A stretch of 64,000 nt of DNA. It comes from an uncultured Bacillota bacterium. GTDB lineage: Bacteria; Bacillota; Clostridia; Oscillospirales; Oscillospiraceae. The stretch's first letter is position 1. Each line of letters starts with the position of its first letter. Made by a program: the position numbers and the translations under genes. Shown here in pieces: positions 51,350 to 58,188 of the stretch. The notes beneath the pieces are model-generated. The model searched no databases and was not told the DNA's origin. It saw only the letters and a program-made list of their open reading frames with translations. The stretch is taken from contig CANEFX010000002.1 in NCBI GenBank assembly GCA_947426945.1, positions 1 through 64,000 on the forward strand, in the 5' to 3' direction.

Positions 51350-51481
51350 ATGGCGAAACGAAAACGGGCAACGAAAAAGCCCACCAAAAACTCCATCGAC
51401 TGGCGGCAAACCTTAGTCGGAGCTCTGGTGGACTTAATCGTTGGCACAGCGCTTCTCCTGATAGCAAAGCTTCTGGATTAG
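51350..51481 (+). CDS. 43-residue basic membrane peptide (cassette gene 2)
   Basis: The frame MAKRKRATKKPTKNSIDWRQ continues into a hydrophobic helix ending LLLIAKLLD. GGGGGAAT lies 6 bp before the ATG, and the start is 24 bp from the -10. A strongly basic tail plus one helix is a form seen in small toxins, antiholins and membrane regulators. No family is recognised. Real expression is likely given the strong promoter. Confidence 0.65.
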   Translation: MAKRKRATKKPTKNSIDWRQTLVGALVDLIVGTALLLIAKLLD

Positions 51482-51549
51482 CGCCGGGGGCGGGGAAACC
51501 CGCCCCTCCCATACTAACAATTCCACCGAACCGTGTCAAGGAGGTAAAA

Positions 51550-51654
51550 ATGAAATATTTCCTGTGTTCCCTTGGGATATTGCTCATTGCTTTCGGCCTG
51601 GCAAAGCTGGTCATGGCTCTTTTGCAGAAAAGAAGAGAAGAGAGGCGGAAATGA
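51550..51654 (+). CDS. 34-residue membrane peptide (cassette gene 3)
   Basis: MKYFLCSLGILLIAFGLAKL followed by VMALLQKRREERRK: one membrane helix and a basic tail. AAGGAGG lies 7 bp before the ATG, a perfect ribosome site. A GC hairpin at about 51485-51508 separates it from the previous gene. Its stop is 1 bp before the next start. Function unknown; a toxin or signal-peptide-like regulator are both possible. Confidence 0.65.
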   Translation: MKYFLCSLGILLIAFGLAKLVMALLQKRREERRK

Positions 51655-51655
51655 T

Positions 51656-51856
51656 ATGGCGGATTTTCTGTCAGTCAGCGAGTTCTGCGCCCTCCACGGG
51701 AAAGACCCGGGCAATGTCCGCCGCCTGATCCAGCAGGGCCGCATCCCCGCCCAAAAGATAGGCAGTCAGTGGGTGATTCCCGCCGATGCCGCTCCCCCGG
51801 CGGACAAGCGGGTCAAGTCGGGCAGATACTGCGGAGCAAGAAAAAAATCTCAGTGA
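51656..51856 (+). CDS. 66-residue helix-turn-helix protein (cassette gene 4)
   Basis: A small DNA-binding protein of excisionase/MerR-like HTH type: ADFLSVSEFCALHGKDPGNV, RRLIQQGRIPAQKIGSQWVI, PADAAPPADKRVKSGRYCG. The start at 51656 is 1 bp after the stop of the membrane peptide gene. It could be the repressor for the dyad in the cassette promoter, or an excisionase. Its placement far from the integrase end argues for the first. Confidence 0.75.
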   Translation: MADFLSVSEFCALHGKDPGNVRRLIQQGRIPAQKIGSQWVIPADAAPPADKRVKSGRYCGARKKSQ

Positions 51857-51869
51857 CCAATCTTATCCC

Positions 51870-51900
51870 GGGCCAGGACTCACGCCCCGGCCCTTTTTTT
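51870..51900 (+). terminator. Terminator of the plus-strand cassette
   Basis: GGGCC (51870-51874) and GGCCC (51889-51893) close a hairpin followed by TTTTTTT. It lies over the end of the tail-chaperone extension on the other strand and would stop cassette transcripts there. Confidence 0.7.
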
Positions 51901-52421
51901 ATCCATCTCCGGATTCCGCCGCCTGATCTCCACCTCCACCATATCCAGCACCAGGCCCACCGGCAGCAGCAGCGCCTCCTTTACCGACAGGCCAAGGAAT
52001 TTAGACGCCATGTTTAGATACTGGGCGCGGGTGAGCCTTAGTCCGTTTTTTTTTCGAGCTCCAGCAGCCCCTTGTCAATCTCGCGGGGCTTTTCTTTCTC
52101 TTGTCCGAAGCCGGCGGCAATGGCCGCCTGAATAGCCATCCGAGCTCGGGCCACGTCCAAGGGAGAGAGGAACACGGCAAACAGGTCCACGCCGGGGATG
52201 GGTTGTTTGTCATAGCCCGCGTACCGGCGGTACAGTTCCCCCTGGGTAGCCAACTCCGTCAGATACCAGCAGATATTGTCAAAGGCGTCCCGGCTGTTGC
52301 CTTGGATATGATCCAGTACGGAGCCCTCAGATCCAAACTGGTCGTAGGTATCAAAGAGGGCCGCGCCGTTGAACAGCAGGTGATACTCCTGCTTGTCCAG
52401 TTCAAAGGGAATCAGCTTCAT
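51880..52421 (-). CDS. Tail assembly chaperone fusion (gpGT type) made by -1 frameshift
   Basis: The 127-residue chaperone gene ends in an A9 run. A -1 slip at A-AAA-AAA (52054-52046 region) leaves the zero frame after residue 125 and continues through NGLRLTRAQYLNMASKFLGL and SVKEALLLPVGLVLDMVEVE to the stop at 51880, adding 55 residues (total 180). The downstream frame has no good start of its own. This is the classic arrangement of siphovirus tail chaperones, where the longer form is made in minor amounts and helps wrap the tape measure. Confidence 0.87.
52038..52421 (-). CDS. Tail assembly chaperone, short form (gpG type)
   Basis: A 127-residue protein: KLIPFELDKQEYHLLFNGAA, FDTYDQFGSEGSVLDHIQGN, with a helical C-terminus (DVARARMAIQAAIAAGFGQE). 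Its start overlaps the major tail protein stop (ATGA). Together with the frameshift extension it corresponds to gpG/gpGT of other tailed phages. The tape measure gene normally follows at once; here a 1.4-kb opposite-strand cassette intervenes. Confidence 0.85.
   Translation of the reverse strand: MKLIPFELDKQEYHLLFNGAALFDTYDQFGSEGSVLDHIQGNSRDAFDNICWYLTELATQGELYRRYAGYDKQPIPGVDLFAVFLSPLDVARARMAIQAAIAAGFGQEKEKPREIDKGLLELEKKTD
52046..52054 (-). promoter_or_regulatory. Programmed -1 frameshift slippery site
   Basis: Nine A residues on the minus strand, read GAA-AAA-AAA-ACG in the zero frame and AAA-AAC-GGA after the slip. The zero-frame stop follows two codons later. Confidence 0.85.
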
Positions 52422-53068
52422 ACCGTGCCCGCCTTACCGGATATCCTGACTGGGGCGCTGGCCGGCTCCGCCTGGTCCTTGCCGATATCGGTGGAGGTGC
52501 CGTCAAACATGCCATCCACCCAAGCCTGGGCTTCTTCCTCAGAATCAAAATAATCAGAATAGCACCGCCACTTGCCAATACTACAGGAGGCCGCAGTGAA
52601 CTGAAGTTTTCCGGTGGACAGCGTGATGTTCTCCCCGTTGGTATTGTACTCCACCCCTTGCAGCATGGCTTTCACTTTCGGGTAAAAAACGCCCATGCAC
52701 ACATCGCGCGTATCGTCCAGCAGCATATTCACATAGAACCCCAAACCTCCGTAGGGCGTCTTGTCATTGTCGCCGAACCACATATTTTTGTGCTCGCCCT
52801 TTTCGATCTCCGCGCCGGAAATGGCAGACATTGTTTCCCGGGGGATCTCCGTCACTTCAACGGCAATCGGGCTTTCCTTAAATTTGATCACGTGCACCTT
52901 CAGCACGTTGTCGCCGTACCCCTTCGCCTCGTTGAAGGTCGGGTTGTCCGAAACCTTGTTCAGCGACCCGACGCTCACGGCCGCCCCATAAGACGGCAGT
53001 TTCTTGGGCGGCTCCGGATTCACCGCCGCAAAGGGCGCCCACCGGATATACTTCGCTCCGTAATCCAT
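52418..53068 (-). CDS. Phage major tail protein
   Basis: A 216-residue tube protein of the phi13/TP901 type. It reads YGAKYIRWAPFAAVNPEPPK, VSVGSLNKVSDNPTFNEAKG and VEVTEIPRETMSAISGAEIE; GLGFYVNMLLDDTRDVCMGVFYPKVKA is the typical strand-rich core. TAAGGAGG precedes the ATG. It would polymerise into the tail tube. Position before the tail chaperones supports the call. Confidence 0.88.
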   Translation of the reverse strand: MDYGAKYIRWAPFAAVNPEPPKKLPSYGAAVSVGSLNKVSDNPTFNEAKGYGDNVLKVHVIKFKESPIAVEVTEIPRETMSAISGAEIEKGEHKNMWFGDNDKTPYGGLGFYVNMLLDDTRDVCMGVFYPKVKAMLQGVEYNTNGENITLSTGKLQFTAASCSIGKWRCYSDYFDSEEEAQAWVDGMFDGTSTDIGKDQAEPASAPVRISGKAGTV

Positions 53069-53090
53069 AAATTTTCCTCCTTATTTTATT

Positions 53091-53142
53091 GGCTCCCTCC
53101 CCGAGGGAGCTGTCTGGCCGCAGGCCAGACTGAGGGAGCTCC
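53091..53142. repeat. REP-like palindromic repeat between tail genes
   Basis: GGCTCCCTC, GAGGGAGCTGTCTGGCC and GGCCAGACTGAGGGAGCTC form nested inverted repeats. GAGGGAGCTGTC...GACTGAGGGAG-type palindromes are frequent intergenic repeats in gut Firmicutes, as far as I recall. It fills most of the 80-bp gap between two phage genes. Confidence 0.7.
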
Positions 53143-53148
53143 CCCCAG

Positions 53149-53649
53149 TCACAGCCCCTTCTCCTTCAGCCACTTGTCATAGACTGCGGCGGATGCTTTC
53201 ACCGCCTGATCTGTCACTTTACTGATTGCAACAAAAACAAAGTTTCTTGCATTGATGGTGCGGGTGCCGTATTCGTTTAAGAAAGCTATTTCAGAATTTT
53301 TTACTCTCTGTTTTCCCCGCTTGCGGCTTCCCGCAAAGTAAACATATTTCTGTCGCTGGGCCCCTTTTACTTTCATCTTCCCGATCTTAACTGACCGGGC
53401 CAATTTTCCGGTGGAGTAGCTGCGCACCTGTCCAGGCAGCGTGTTGGTGTCTGAAGTATTCCGAAAGTTTCCGTCTTCAGTGCCATATCCAGAATACATT
53501 CCCAACTTGTTGGCTTCCTCCCGAATAGCTGGGGCAACAATCTGCGCCTCAGCTTCCAGCATTTTATTCACTACATCATCAGGGATGGCCGCTACCTCTT
53601 CCAATGACAGAATCAAGCCATCCAGCCCGTCCACGCTCAGTTTCGCCAT
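53149..53649 (-). CDS. HK97 gp10-like tail completion protein
   Basis: A 166-residue protein; the ATG at 53649 shares its A with the upstream stop (TGATG). N-terminal VDGLDGLILSLEEVAAIPDD and a basic beta-rich middle (GKLARSVKIGKMKVKGAQRQ, NEYGTRTINARNFVFVAISK) are typical of HK97 gp10 proteins, which finish the head-tail joint. Order before the tail tube gene is as expected. Confidence 0.8.
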   Translation of the reverse strand: MAKLSVDGLDGLILSLEEVAAIPDDVVNKMLEAEAQIVAPAIREEANKLGMYSGYGTEDGNFRNTSDTNTLPGQVRSYSTGKLARSVKIGKMKVKGAQRQKYVYFAGSRKRGKQRVKNSEIAFLNEYGTRTINARNFVFVAISKVTDQAVKASAAVYDKWLKEKGL

Positions 53650-53981
53650 CACACATCACCGTCCACTGCTTCAAACTCATACACATAGTGCTGTCCCAGC
53701 TCATCGGTAGCGTTGACGATGGTGGGATATGTCCACCGGGGGCTGGCCCCGCCCAGCGCCCGGCACAGCTGGCGCTTTTTGGGCTGCGGCCGGTTTTTCA
53801 GCGGCAGGAACCAATGGACCTGAACCAAATACCGCACCGCGTGAGGCACGTTATCCCCAAACCCGTCGGGTATCTCGTTATAGTTGTAGGTGCAATATTC
53901 CGTTTCGTCCCCGGTGTAGAAGTTGGGCACACACACCGGTACCAACGGCTCAACCGCCGCCCTGATTTTGTCGTCCAGCAT
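53649..53981 (-). CDS. Phage tail terminator/minor structural protein
   Basis: A 110-residue protein, LDDKIRAAVEPLVPVCVPNF then YCTYNYNEIPDGFGDNVPHA and VRYLVQVHWFLPLKN. Tail-terminator proteins of this group have the YxxYNY and Y-VQVxxF strands. It starts inside the end of the head-closure gene (32-bp overlap). It probably caps the tail tube at the head end. Confidence 0.75.
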   Translation of the reverse strand: MLDDKIRAAVEPLVPVCVPNFYTGDETEYCTYNYNEIPDGFGDNVPHAVRYLVQVHWFLPLKNRPQPKKRQLCRALGGASPRWTYPTIVNATDELGQHYVYEFEAVDGDV

Positions 53982-54324
53982 TGCCGCCCTCCTTGTTGCT
54001 CAGCCATTTGCACCAGATTTCCAGATACGCTCCGCTGTCGCCGTAAGTATTCAGGTAGACGATCTCATAGTCCAGCTCCTTATACCGTACGAACATTTTC
54101 CGGTCGATCTCCCGATTGGTCCAGCGGATCAGGAACCGGACCTTGACCTCACCAAAATCGGCGTTGTTTTTGGCCAGCTCTGTCCCGGAGGTCTGAGAAA
54201 ACTTTGCCCAGCAGCTATGCACCAGAGTGGGCTGAGCCCCCTCCGGAAGGTATCCGTCATCGTCAAGCTCCGGCTTACGGTAAATGGAGATTCTTTTGTT
54301 CAGCTCCCCCGCGTCGACGTACAT
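53950..54324 (-). CDS. Phage head closure protein
   Basis: A 124-residue protein from the ATG at 54324, with AGGAGG 5 bp upstream; the longer frame is a shadow of the connector gene. It reads YVDAGELNKRISIYRKPELD, with HSCWAKFSQTSGTELAKNNA and VRFLIRWTNREIDRKMFVRY, the SPP1 gp16/head-closure pattern. It closes the portal after DNA packaging. Confidence 0.85.
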   Translation of the reverse strand: MYVDAGELNKRISIYRKPELDDDGYLPEGAQPTLVHSCWAKFSQTSGTELAKNNADFGEVKVRFLIRWTNREIDRKMFVRYKELDYEIVYLNTYGDSGAYLEIWCKWLSNKEGGNAGRQNQGGG

Positions 54325-54659
54325 GGGACCTCCTGTTCCCCGGTGTCCAACTTGGACACCGGCTCGGTCAGCTTCAGCTGATTGATTTTCTGTCGGAAAG
54401 CCCGATTTTCTACGGTGGTAAAACTCCCCCGATCCTGTACGGAGATTCCCCGCCGGTCCCAACTGTCCAGCACCAGAGCGTTGACGCACAGGTCATAGAG
54501 GGCCCGGCGGGGGGAGCCCTCCGCCGGCTCCGACACCCCCGCCTGCTCCATGTAGATCACCGCCGCCATGCAGCAGCTGTCAAACAGCGGATCTTCCTCC
54601 GGGGCCAGCTCATCAATCCGGCAATAGGCCAGGATGGCTGCCCTGCGCTCCGGCGTCAT
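54300..54659 (-). CDS. Phage head-tail connector (gp6-like)
   Basis: A 119-residue all-helical protein: TPERRAAILAYCRIDELAPE, CMAAVIYMEQAGVSEP, YDLCVNALVLDSWDRRG. This is the gp6/SPP1 gp15 connector family that docks below the portal. Its last 20 codons contain a 23-bp palindrome that adds KLDTG-like sequence not typical of the family and may be a later insertion. Confidence 0.85.
   Translation of the reverse strand: MTPERRAAILAYCRIDELAPEEDPLFDSCCMAAVIYMEQAGVSEPAEGSPRRALYDLCVNALVLDSWDRRGISVQDRGSFTTVENRAFRQKINQLKLTEPVSKLDTGEQEVPCTSTRGS
54340..54362. repeat. Perfect 23-bp palindrome in the connector gene
   Basis: CCGGTGTCCAA and TTGGACACCGG are perfect 11-bp arms around one C. A shorter copy lies at 63067-63083. 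Both sit near the 3' ends of phage genes and are translated as VSKLDTG or VSNLDTEE. Confidence 0.9.
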
Positions 54660-56003
54660 TTAAACGGTCCCTTTGGCCCCCGACCTGGCTGCCACAGCGC
54701 CGGTTCGGTCCGCCAGGGTGATAAAGGGGCTGCGGGTCTTGGCGCTGTTCTTGATGGTCAGAGGGGTCTCTGCCTTGGGGGCGCCGTTGCAGCGGAACAC
54801 CATCCGGAAGCACATCTGGTCGGTGAGGAACTCCACGTGGATGGACCAGTCCTGCTTGGCGGTGCCCTTGGTCAGCAGAATGTACTGATAGGGGTCAATC
54901 AGGTTGATATCCCCCTTGCTCCCCAGGGCGGAGCAGCTGTCCTCGAAGAGCACCGGCTTGTTCAGCACCCGCTGGGTGTCGAAGTTGCCCAGACCGCCCT
55001 CCGGGTTCCACAGGAACTTGGCCGCCTCGCCGCTCTGGATGGACAGATAGGGCAGCTGTTCCTCCACGTCCGGGTGCATCAGCCACACCAGCCGCTCCCG
55101 GCCCTTGGGCATGGCCCTGGCCTGCATCTTGATGGCGTTGGCTCCTACAAAGGTCCCGGCCGCCTGCCCGGCTTCTGCATCCACCGTGATCAGCGCCTTG
55201 GAGGTCAGCAGACCCTTGGGCTTGCCCGTCCCGTCCCCGGAGATCACGCTGGATACCAGCAGCCGCTCCGCCGCCAGGGCAAAAGCGGTGCCAAAGAAGC
55301 CGGTCATAAAGGGGGCGTCGGTGAGCATCTCGTCGGTGGCGTAGGCGATTCCCATCATCTTCTCCAGGTCCATCTTCATCTCCCGGAACTGGGGCTTGCT
55401 GGCGTTTACCGTATTGGCCTCTGAGGTCCAGTACATCTGCACCCCGCCGAACACAGAAGAGGAGATATCCGTCTCGTCCACGCTTACCCACCGCATGGAA
55501 TTGGCGGGGCTGGAGCAGGTGTAGCGGTCCAGCCGGTTGAGCAGAGCGCTGTTCTGCACGGCGGTCTCCAGGATCACGCCGGCAAAATCCTCCTGGAGAA
55601 TATAGCCGCCGTCGGGGTTGACCCCCTCGTTGGCGCCCAGGGCGGCATTGTTCACCTGAATCAGCCGCTTGTCCGCCGTGTGGCTCTTGGCCACGTTCAT
55701 AATGGCCTGGAGCTGGTCCCCCAGGCTCTCGAAGGGATGGGCCCCATCCCGCCCCTTATCCCGGGGGCTGCCGCCGGCCTTGCCGCCGTGGAGCAGGCCG
55801 TCATAATCGTCCACCGGCTCCGCACCGGCCCGGCTGGCCTCCAGACTGCGCTCCAGGGCCTGAATATTTTTGTTGATCTCCTCCATCTGGTCGGTGACGG
55901 CGTTCAGCTCGTCTAACTTGCCGTCCTTGACCAGGGCGTCGGCCTGGTCCGCCAGGCCCTTTTTCTTTGCCCGCAGCTCCGTGATTTTTTCCATAAAGTC
56001 CAT
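54660..56003 (-). CDS. Phage major capsid protein, HK97 family
   Basis: A 447-residue protein. The first 115 residues are a helical scaffold-like delta domain (MEKITELRAKKKGLADQADA). The HK97 fold begins about residue 120: NPDGGYILQEDFAGVILETA, then YTCSSPANSMRWVSVDETDI, KMMGIAYATDEMLTDAPFMT, RLVWLMHPDVEEQLPYLSIQ and GKPKGLLTSKALITVDAE. The protease upstream would remove the delta domain during maturation. Confidence 0.93.
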   Translation of the reverse strand: MDFMEKITELRAKKKGLADQADALVKDGKLDELNAVTDQMEEINKNIQALERSLEASRAGAEPVDDYDGLLHGGKAGGSPRDKGRDGAHPFESLGDQLQAIMNVAKSHTADKRLIQVNNAALGANEGVNPDGGYILQEDFAGVILETAVQNSALLNRLDRYTCSSPANSMRWVSVDETDISSSVFGGVQMYWTSEANTVNASKPQFREMKMDLEKMMGIAYATDEMLTDAPFMTGFFGTAFALAAERLLVSSVISGDGTGKPKGLLTSKALITVDAEAGQAAGTFVGANAIKMQARAMPKGRERLVWLMHPDVEEQLPYLSIQSGEAAKFLWNPEGGLGNFDTQRVLNKPVLFEDSCSALGSKGDINLIDPYQYILLTKGTAKQDWSIHVEFLTDQMCFRMVFRCNGAPKAETPLTIKNSAKTRSPFITLADRTGAVAARSGAKGTV

Positions 56004-56059
56004 GCTTTTTCCTGCCTTTCCAATTCTTTTTTGTATTCCCCCTCCGGGGGAATACCGGT

Positions 56060-56767
56060 TTAATAACTCGCAAGCGCCTTAATCCTTGCAAAAGCGCGTC
56101 TTGCCTGTTCCTCCCGGGCGGCCTGTGCCCGCTCCGCCGCCACATGCTCCTGGTAGCTCCGCCGCATGGCCGCCGTCAGGCGGATGCGGCCTCCAGCGGC
56201 CGCCACGAAGGCGGCCGGGTCCTCTGCCTCCGGCTCCTCCAGTCCCACAACCTCGTCGATCAGGCCGTACTCCAGGGCCTGGGAGGGCGATATCCAGATG
56301 TTTTTGTCCATCAGGGAAATCAGCTCCTCCTGGGACTTCACGCCCTTCCGGGCCTCATACATCTCCAGCACACAGTCCCGGGCATTTTTCAGCGCCTGGG
56401 CGGAGCGTTTCATTTCATGGAAATCGCCTTCGGCGCCGCCGCTGGGGTTGTGGTAGCACAGCAGGGCTCCCGGCTCGCTGCGGATCACATTGCAGGCGGA
56501 GGCGGCCAGGGTGGCGGCAGAGGCCCCAAAGCCCTGAAACAGCGCCATAGTCTTGCCCTTATACCGCCGGAGCATGGAGCGAATCTCACCGCCCACCGCC
56601 ATGTCGCCGCCGGGGGAGTTGACCAGCAGAGTCACCTCGTCGCCGCCGGCGGCCTCCAGCGCCGCCTGGATGTCCATGGGGGCGGTGATGTCCCGCCAGC
56701 CCCACCAGCGCAGCACATCGGCGCTGTCGTTGTCCCACAGTTCTCCACGCAAAGGAATATCAACCAT
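56060..56767 (-). CDS. Phage head maturation protease, ClpP-like
   Basis: A 235-residue serine protease of the ClpP fold: VTLLVNSPGGDMAVGGEIRS, catalytic S83 in FQGFGASAATLAAS, catalytic H106 in LLCYHNPSGGAEGDFHEM. The C-terminus is a charged helix. It processes the capsid delta domain. It overlaps the portal gene by 8 bp and sits directly before the capsid gene, as in many HK97-type phages. Confidence 0.92.
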   Translation of the reverse strand: MVDIPLRGELWDNDSADVLRWWGWRDITAPMDIQAALEAAGGDEVTLLVNSPGGDMAVGGEIRSMLRRYKGKTMALFQGFGASAATLAASACNVIRSEPGALLCYHNPSGGAEGDFHEMKRSAQALKNARDCVLEMYEARKGVKSQEELISLMDKNIWISPSQALEYGLIDEVVGLEEPEAEDPAAFVAAAGGRIRLTAAMRRSYQEHVAAERAQAAREEQARRAFARIKALASY

Positions 56768-57986
56768 TGTTCTTCTCTCCTTTCAGGATGGACTCCAGAG
56801 AGGCCAGATTTTTCGTCGCCATAAACTGCGCGCCCAGTCCGCCCGGGATGGGGTTGCGCTCATCCAGCGCCCGGCATTCATCGGGGCACAAGATAGAATT
56901 GGACACCATTTTTTCGTAAAACTCAGATCTGGATTTGTCGTCCCCCCGCATGAGCACCGAGAGATTTCCCCTGAAGTACAGACCCGCCCGTCTCTGAGGG
57001 GACAGCAGACATTTGAACGAGTTTTCCTGCTCCCACTGGATTACGTATGGGGCCAGGGTATCCTGGACGAAGGTCACCCGCTGCTGCTGGTTGCTCTCAT
57101 AGCTCTCCTTTCCGCTCTGGAGCATGTGCTTGGGGATCCCGGTAAACCGGCTTACCTCTTCCACACTGAATACCCGGCTCTCAATGTACTGTGCGTCCGA
57201 CTGCTTCAGTCCCAAAGGAGTGTATTTATAGCCCCTGTCCAATACTGCCACCTTGAAGGCATCGTCTCCGTAGGGGTTGAATCGGGAAAACTGATCTTTT
57301 ATTTCTTTGCGGCCTTTTGCCTCCAGATCCGAATCTACTTCTACAATGCCGGAGATCATGGCCCCGTTCTGATAGAACTTCCGCCCATACCGCTGGGCCG
57401 CCCCCTCCGCGCCGATGGTCTCCCGGGCCAGGTCCAGAAACCCCCTCCCCCGGATGCCGTCATAGCTCTCAAAGAACAAAAAGCTCAGCTCATAGCCGGT
57501 AAAGGTCCGGGATACCCCGTCCACACTGTAGTCGTAGAAATACTGTCCTGTCTCCTGGTCCTGCCTGATTCCGCAGCTGTCCGAAGGAAGTGGAATGCGC
57601 TCCACAATTCGCCCCGCTCCATCCCGCCTGTTCCACACCGCACCGAACCCGTACCAAAAGGCGTTTGACATCACCGTCCGCCCCAGCATATAGGGGCTCA
57701 TGTTGTCGTTGGGCCGGACCTTAAACACTCGGTCCAGGTCCGGGTCCTGCTCCGGGATCCGGGCCTCTCCCTCTTTTCGATAGAGGGAAAAGGGAATCAT
57801 GCCAAAGTCGTTGCACAGGATACGGTGTGCCGCGGCCACCGGGCTCAGCTGCTCCGCTCCTCGGATGCCCATGTCATACTCTCCGCCGGACAGGAAGATG
57901 CTCCGAAATCTCCGGTTGACCTCATCCCAGCTCAGCGTGGTCCGTTCTACCGCTTTGGGCCGTCCCATCGCATTTCTCAGCAGCAT
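56760..57986 (-). CDS. Phage portal protein, HK97 family
   Basis: A 408-residue protein: VAAAHRILCNDFGMIPFSLY, RTVMSNAFWYGFGAVWNRRD, FFESYDGIRGRGFLDLARET and VSRFTGIPKHMLQSGKESYE, all portal motifs. Twelve copies form the DNA channel at one capsid vertex. GAGG precedes the ATG. A small membrane-type gene lies between it and the terminase. Confidence 0.93.
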   Translation of the reverse strand: MLLRNAMGRPKAVERTTLSWDEVNRRFRSIFLSGGEYDMGIRGAEQLSPVAAAHRILCNDFGMIPFSLYRKEGEARIPEQDPDLDRVFKVRPNDNMSPYMLGRTVMSNAFWYGFGAVWNRRDGAGRIVERIPLPSDSCGIRQDQETGQYFYDYSVDGVSRTFTGYELSFLFFESYDGIRGRGFLDLARETIGAEGAAQRYGRKFYQNGAMISGIVEVDSDLEAKGRKEIKDQFSRFNPYGDDAFKVAVLDRGYKYTPLGLKQSDAQYIESRVFSVEEVSRFTGIPKHMLQSGKESYESNQQQRVTFVQDTLAPYVIQWEQENSFKCLLSPQRRAGLYFRGNLSVLMRGDDKSRSEFYEKMVSNSILCPDECRALDERNPIPGGLGAQFMATKNLASLESILKGEKNNG

Positions 57987-57990
57987 AGTC

Positions 57991-58188
57991 TCACCTCCTC
58001 CCGCTCCGGGCCGCCAGGAAGGACAACACGAGCAGGAACGCGCCGCCAGCGGCCAGTCCAGCCGCCTCTCCCCAGCGCAGGGCTGCGGCGGCGGTGAGGC
58101 AGCTGCCGCCGGCTATCAGCAGCAGGTCCTCCAGATATAAGCCCAGCAGTCCAACCACCTGGGCCAGAAAGGTTTTCCATCGTCTCAA
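57991..58188 (-). CDS. Small phage membrane protein
   Basis: A 65-residue protein with two hydrophobic segments (FLAQVVGLLGLYLEDLLLIA and AAGLAAGGAFLLVLSFLA) and basic ends. Its ATG overlaps the terminase stop (ATGA). Small membrane proteins between terminase and portal are seen in other phages; function unknown. Confidence 0.7.
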   Translation of the reverse strand: MRRWKTFLAQVVGLLGLYLEDLLLIAGGSCLTAAAALRWGEAAGLAAGGAFLLVLSFLAARSGRR

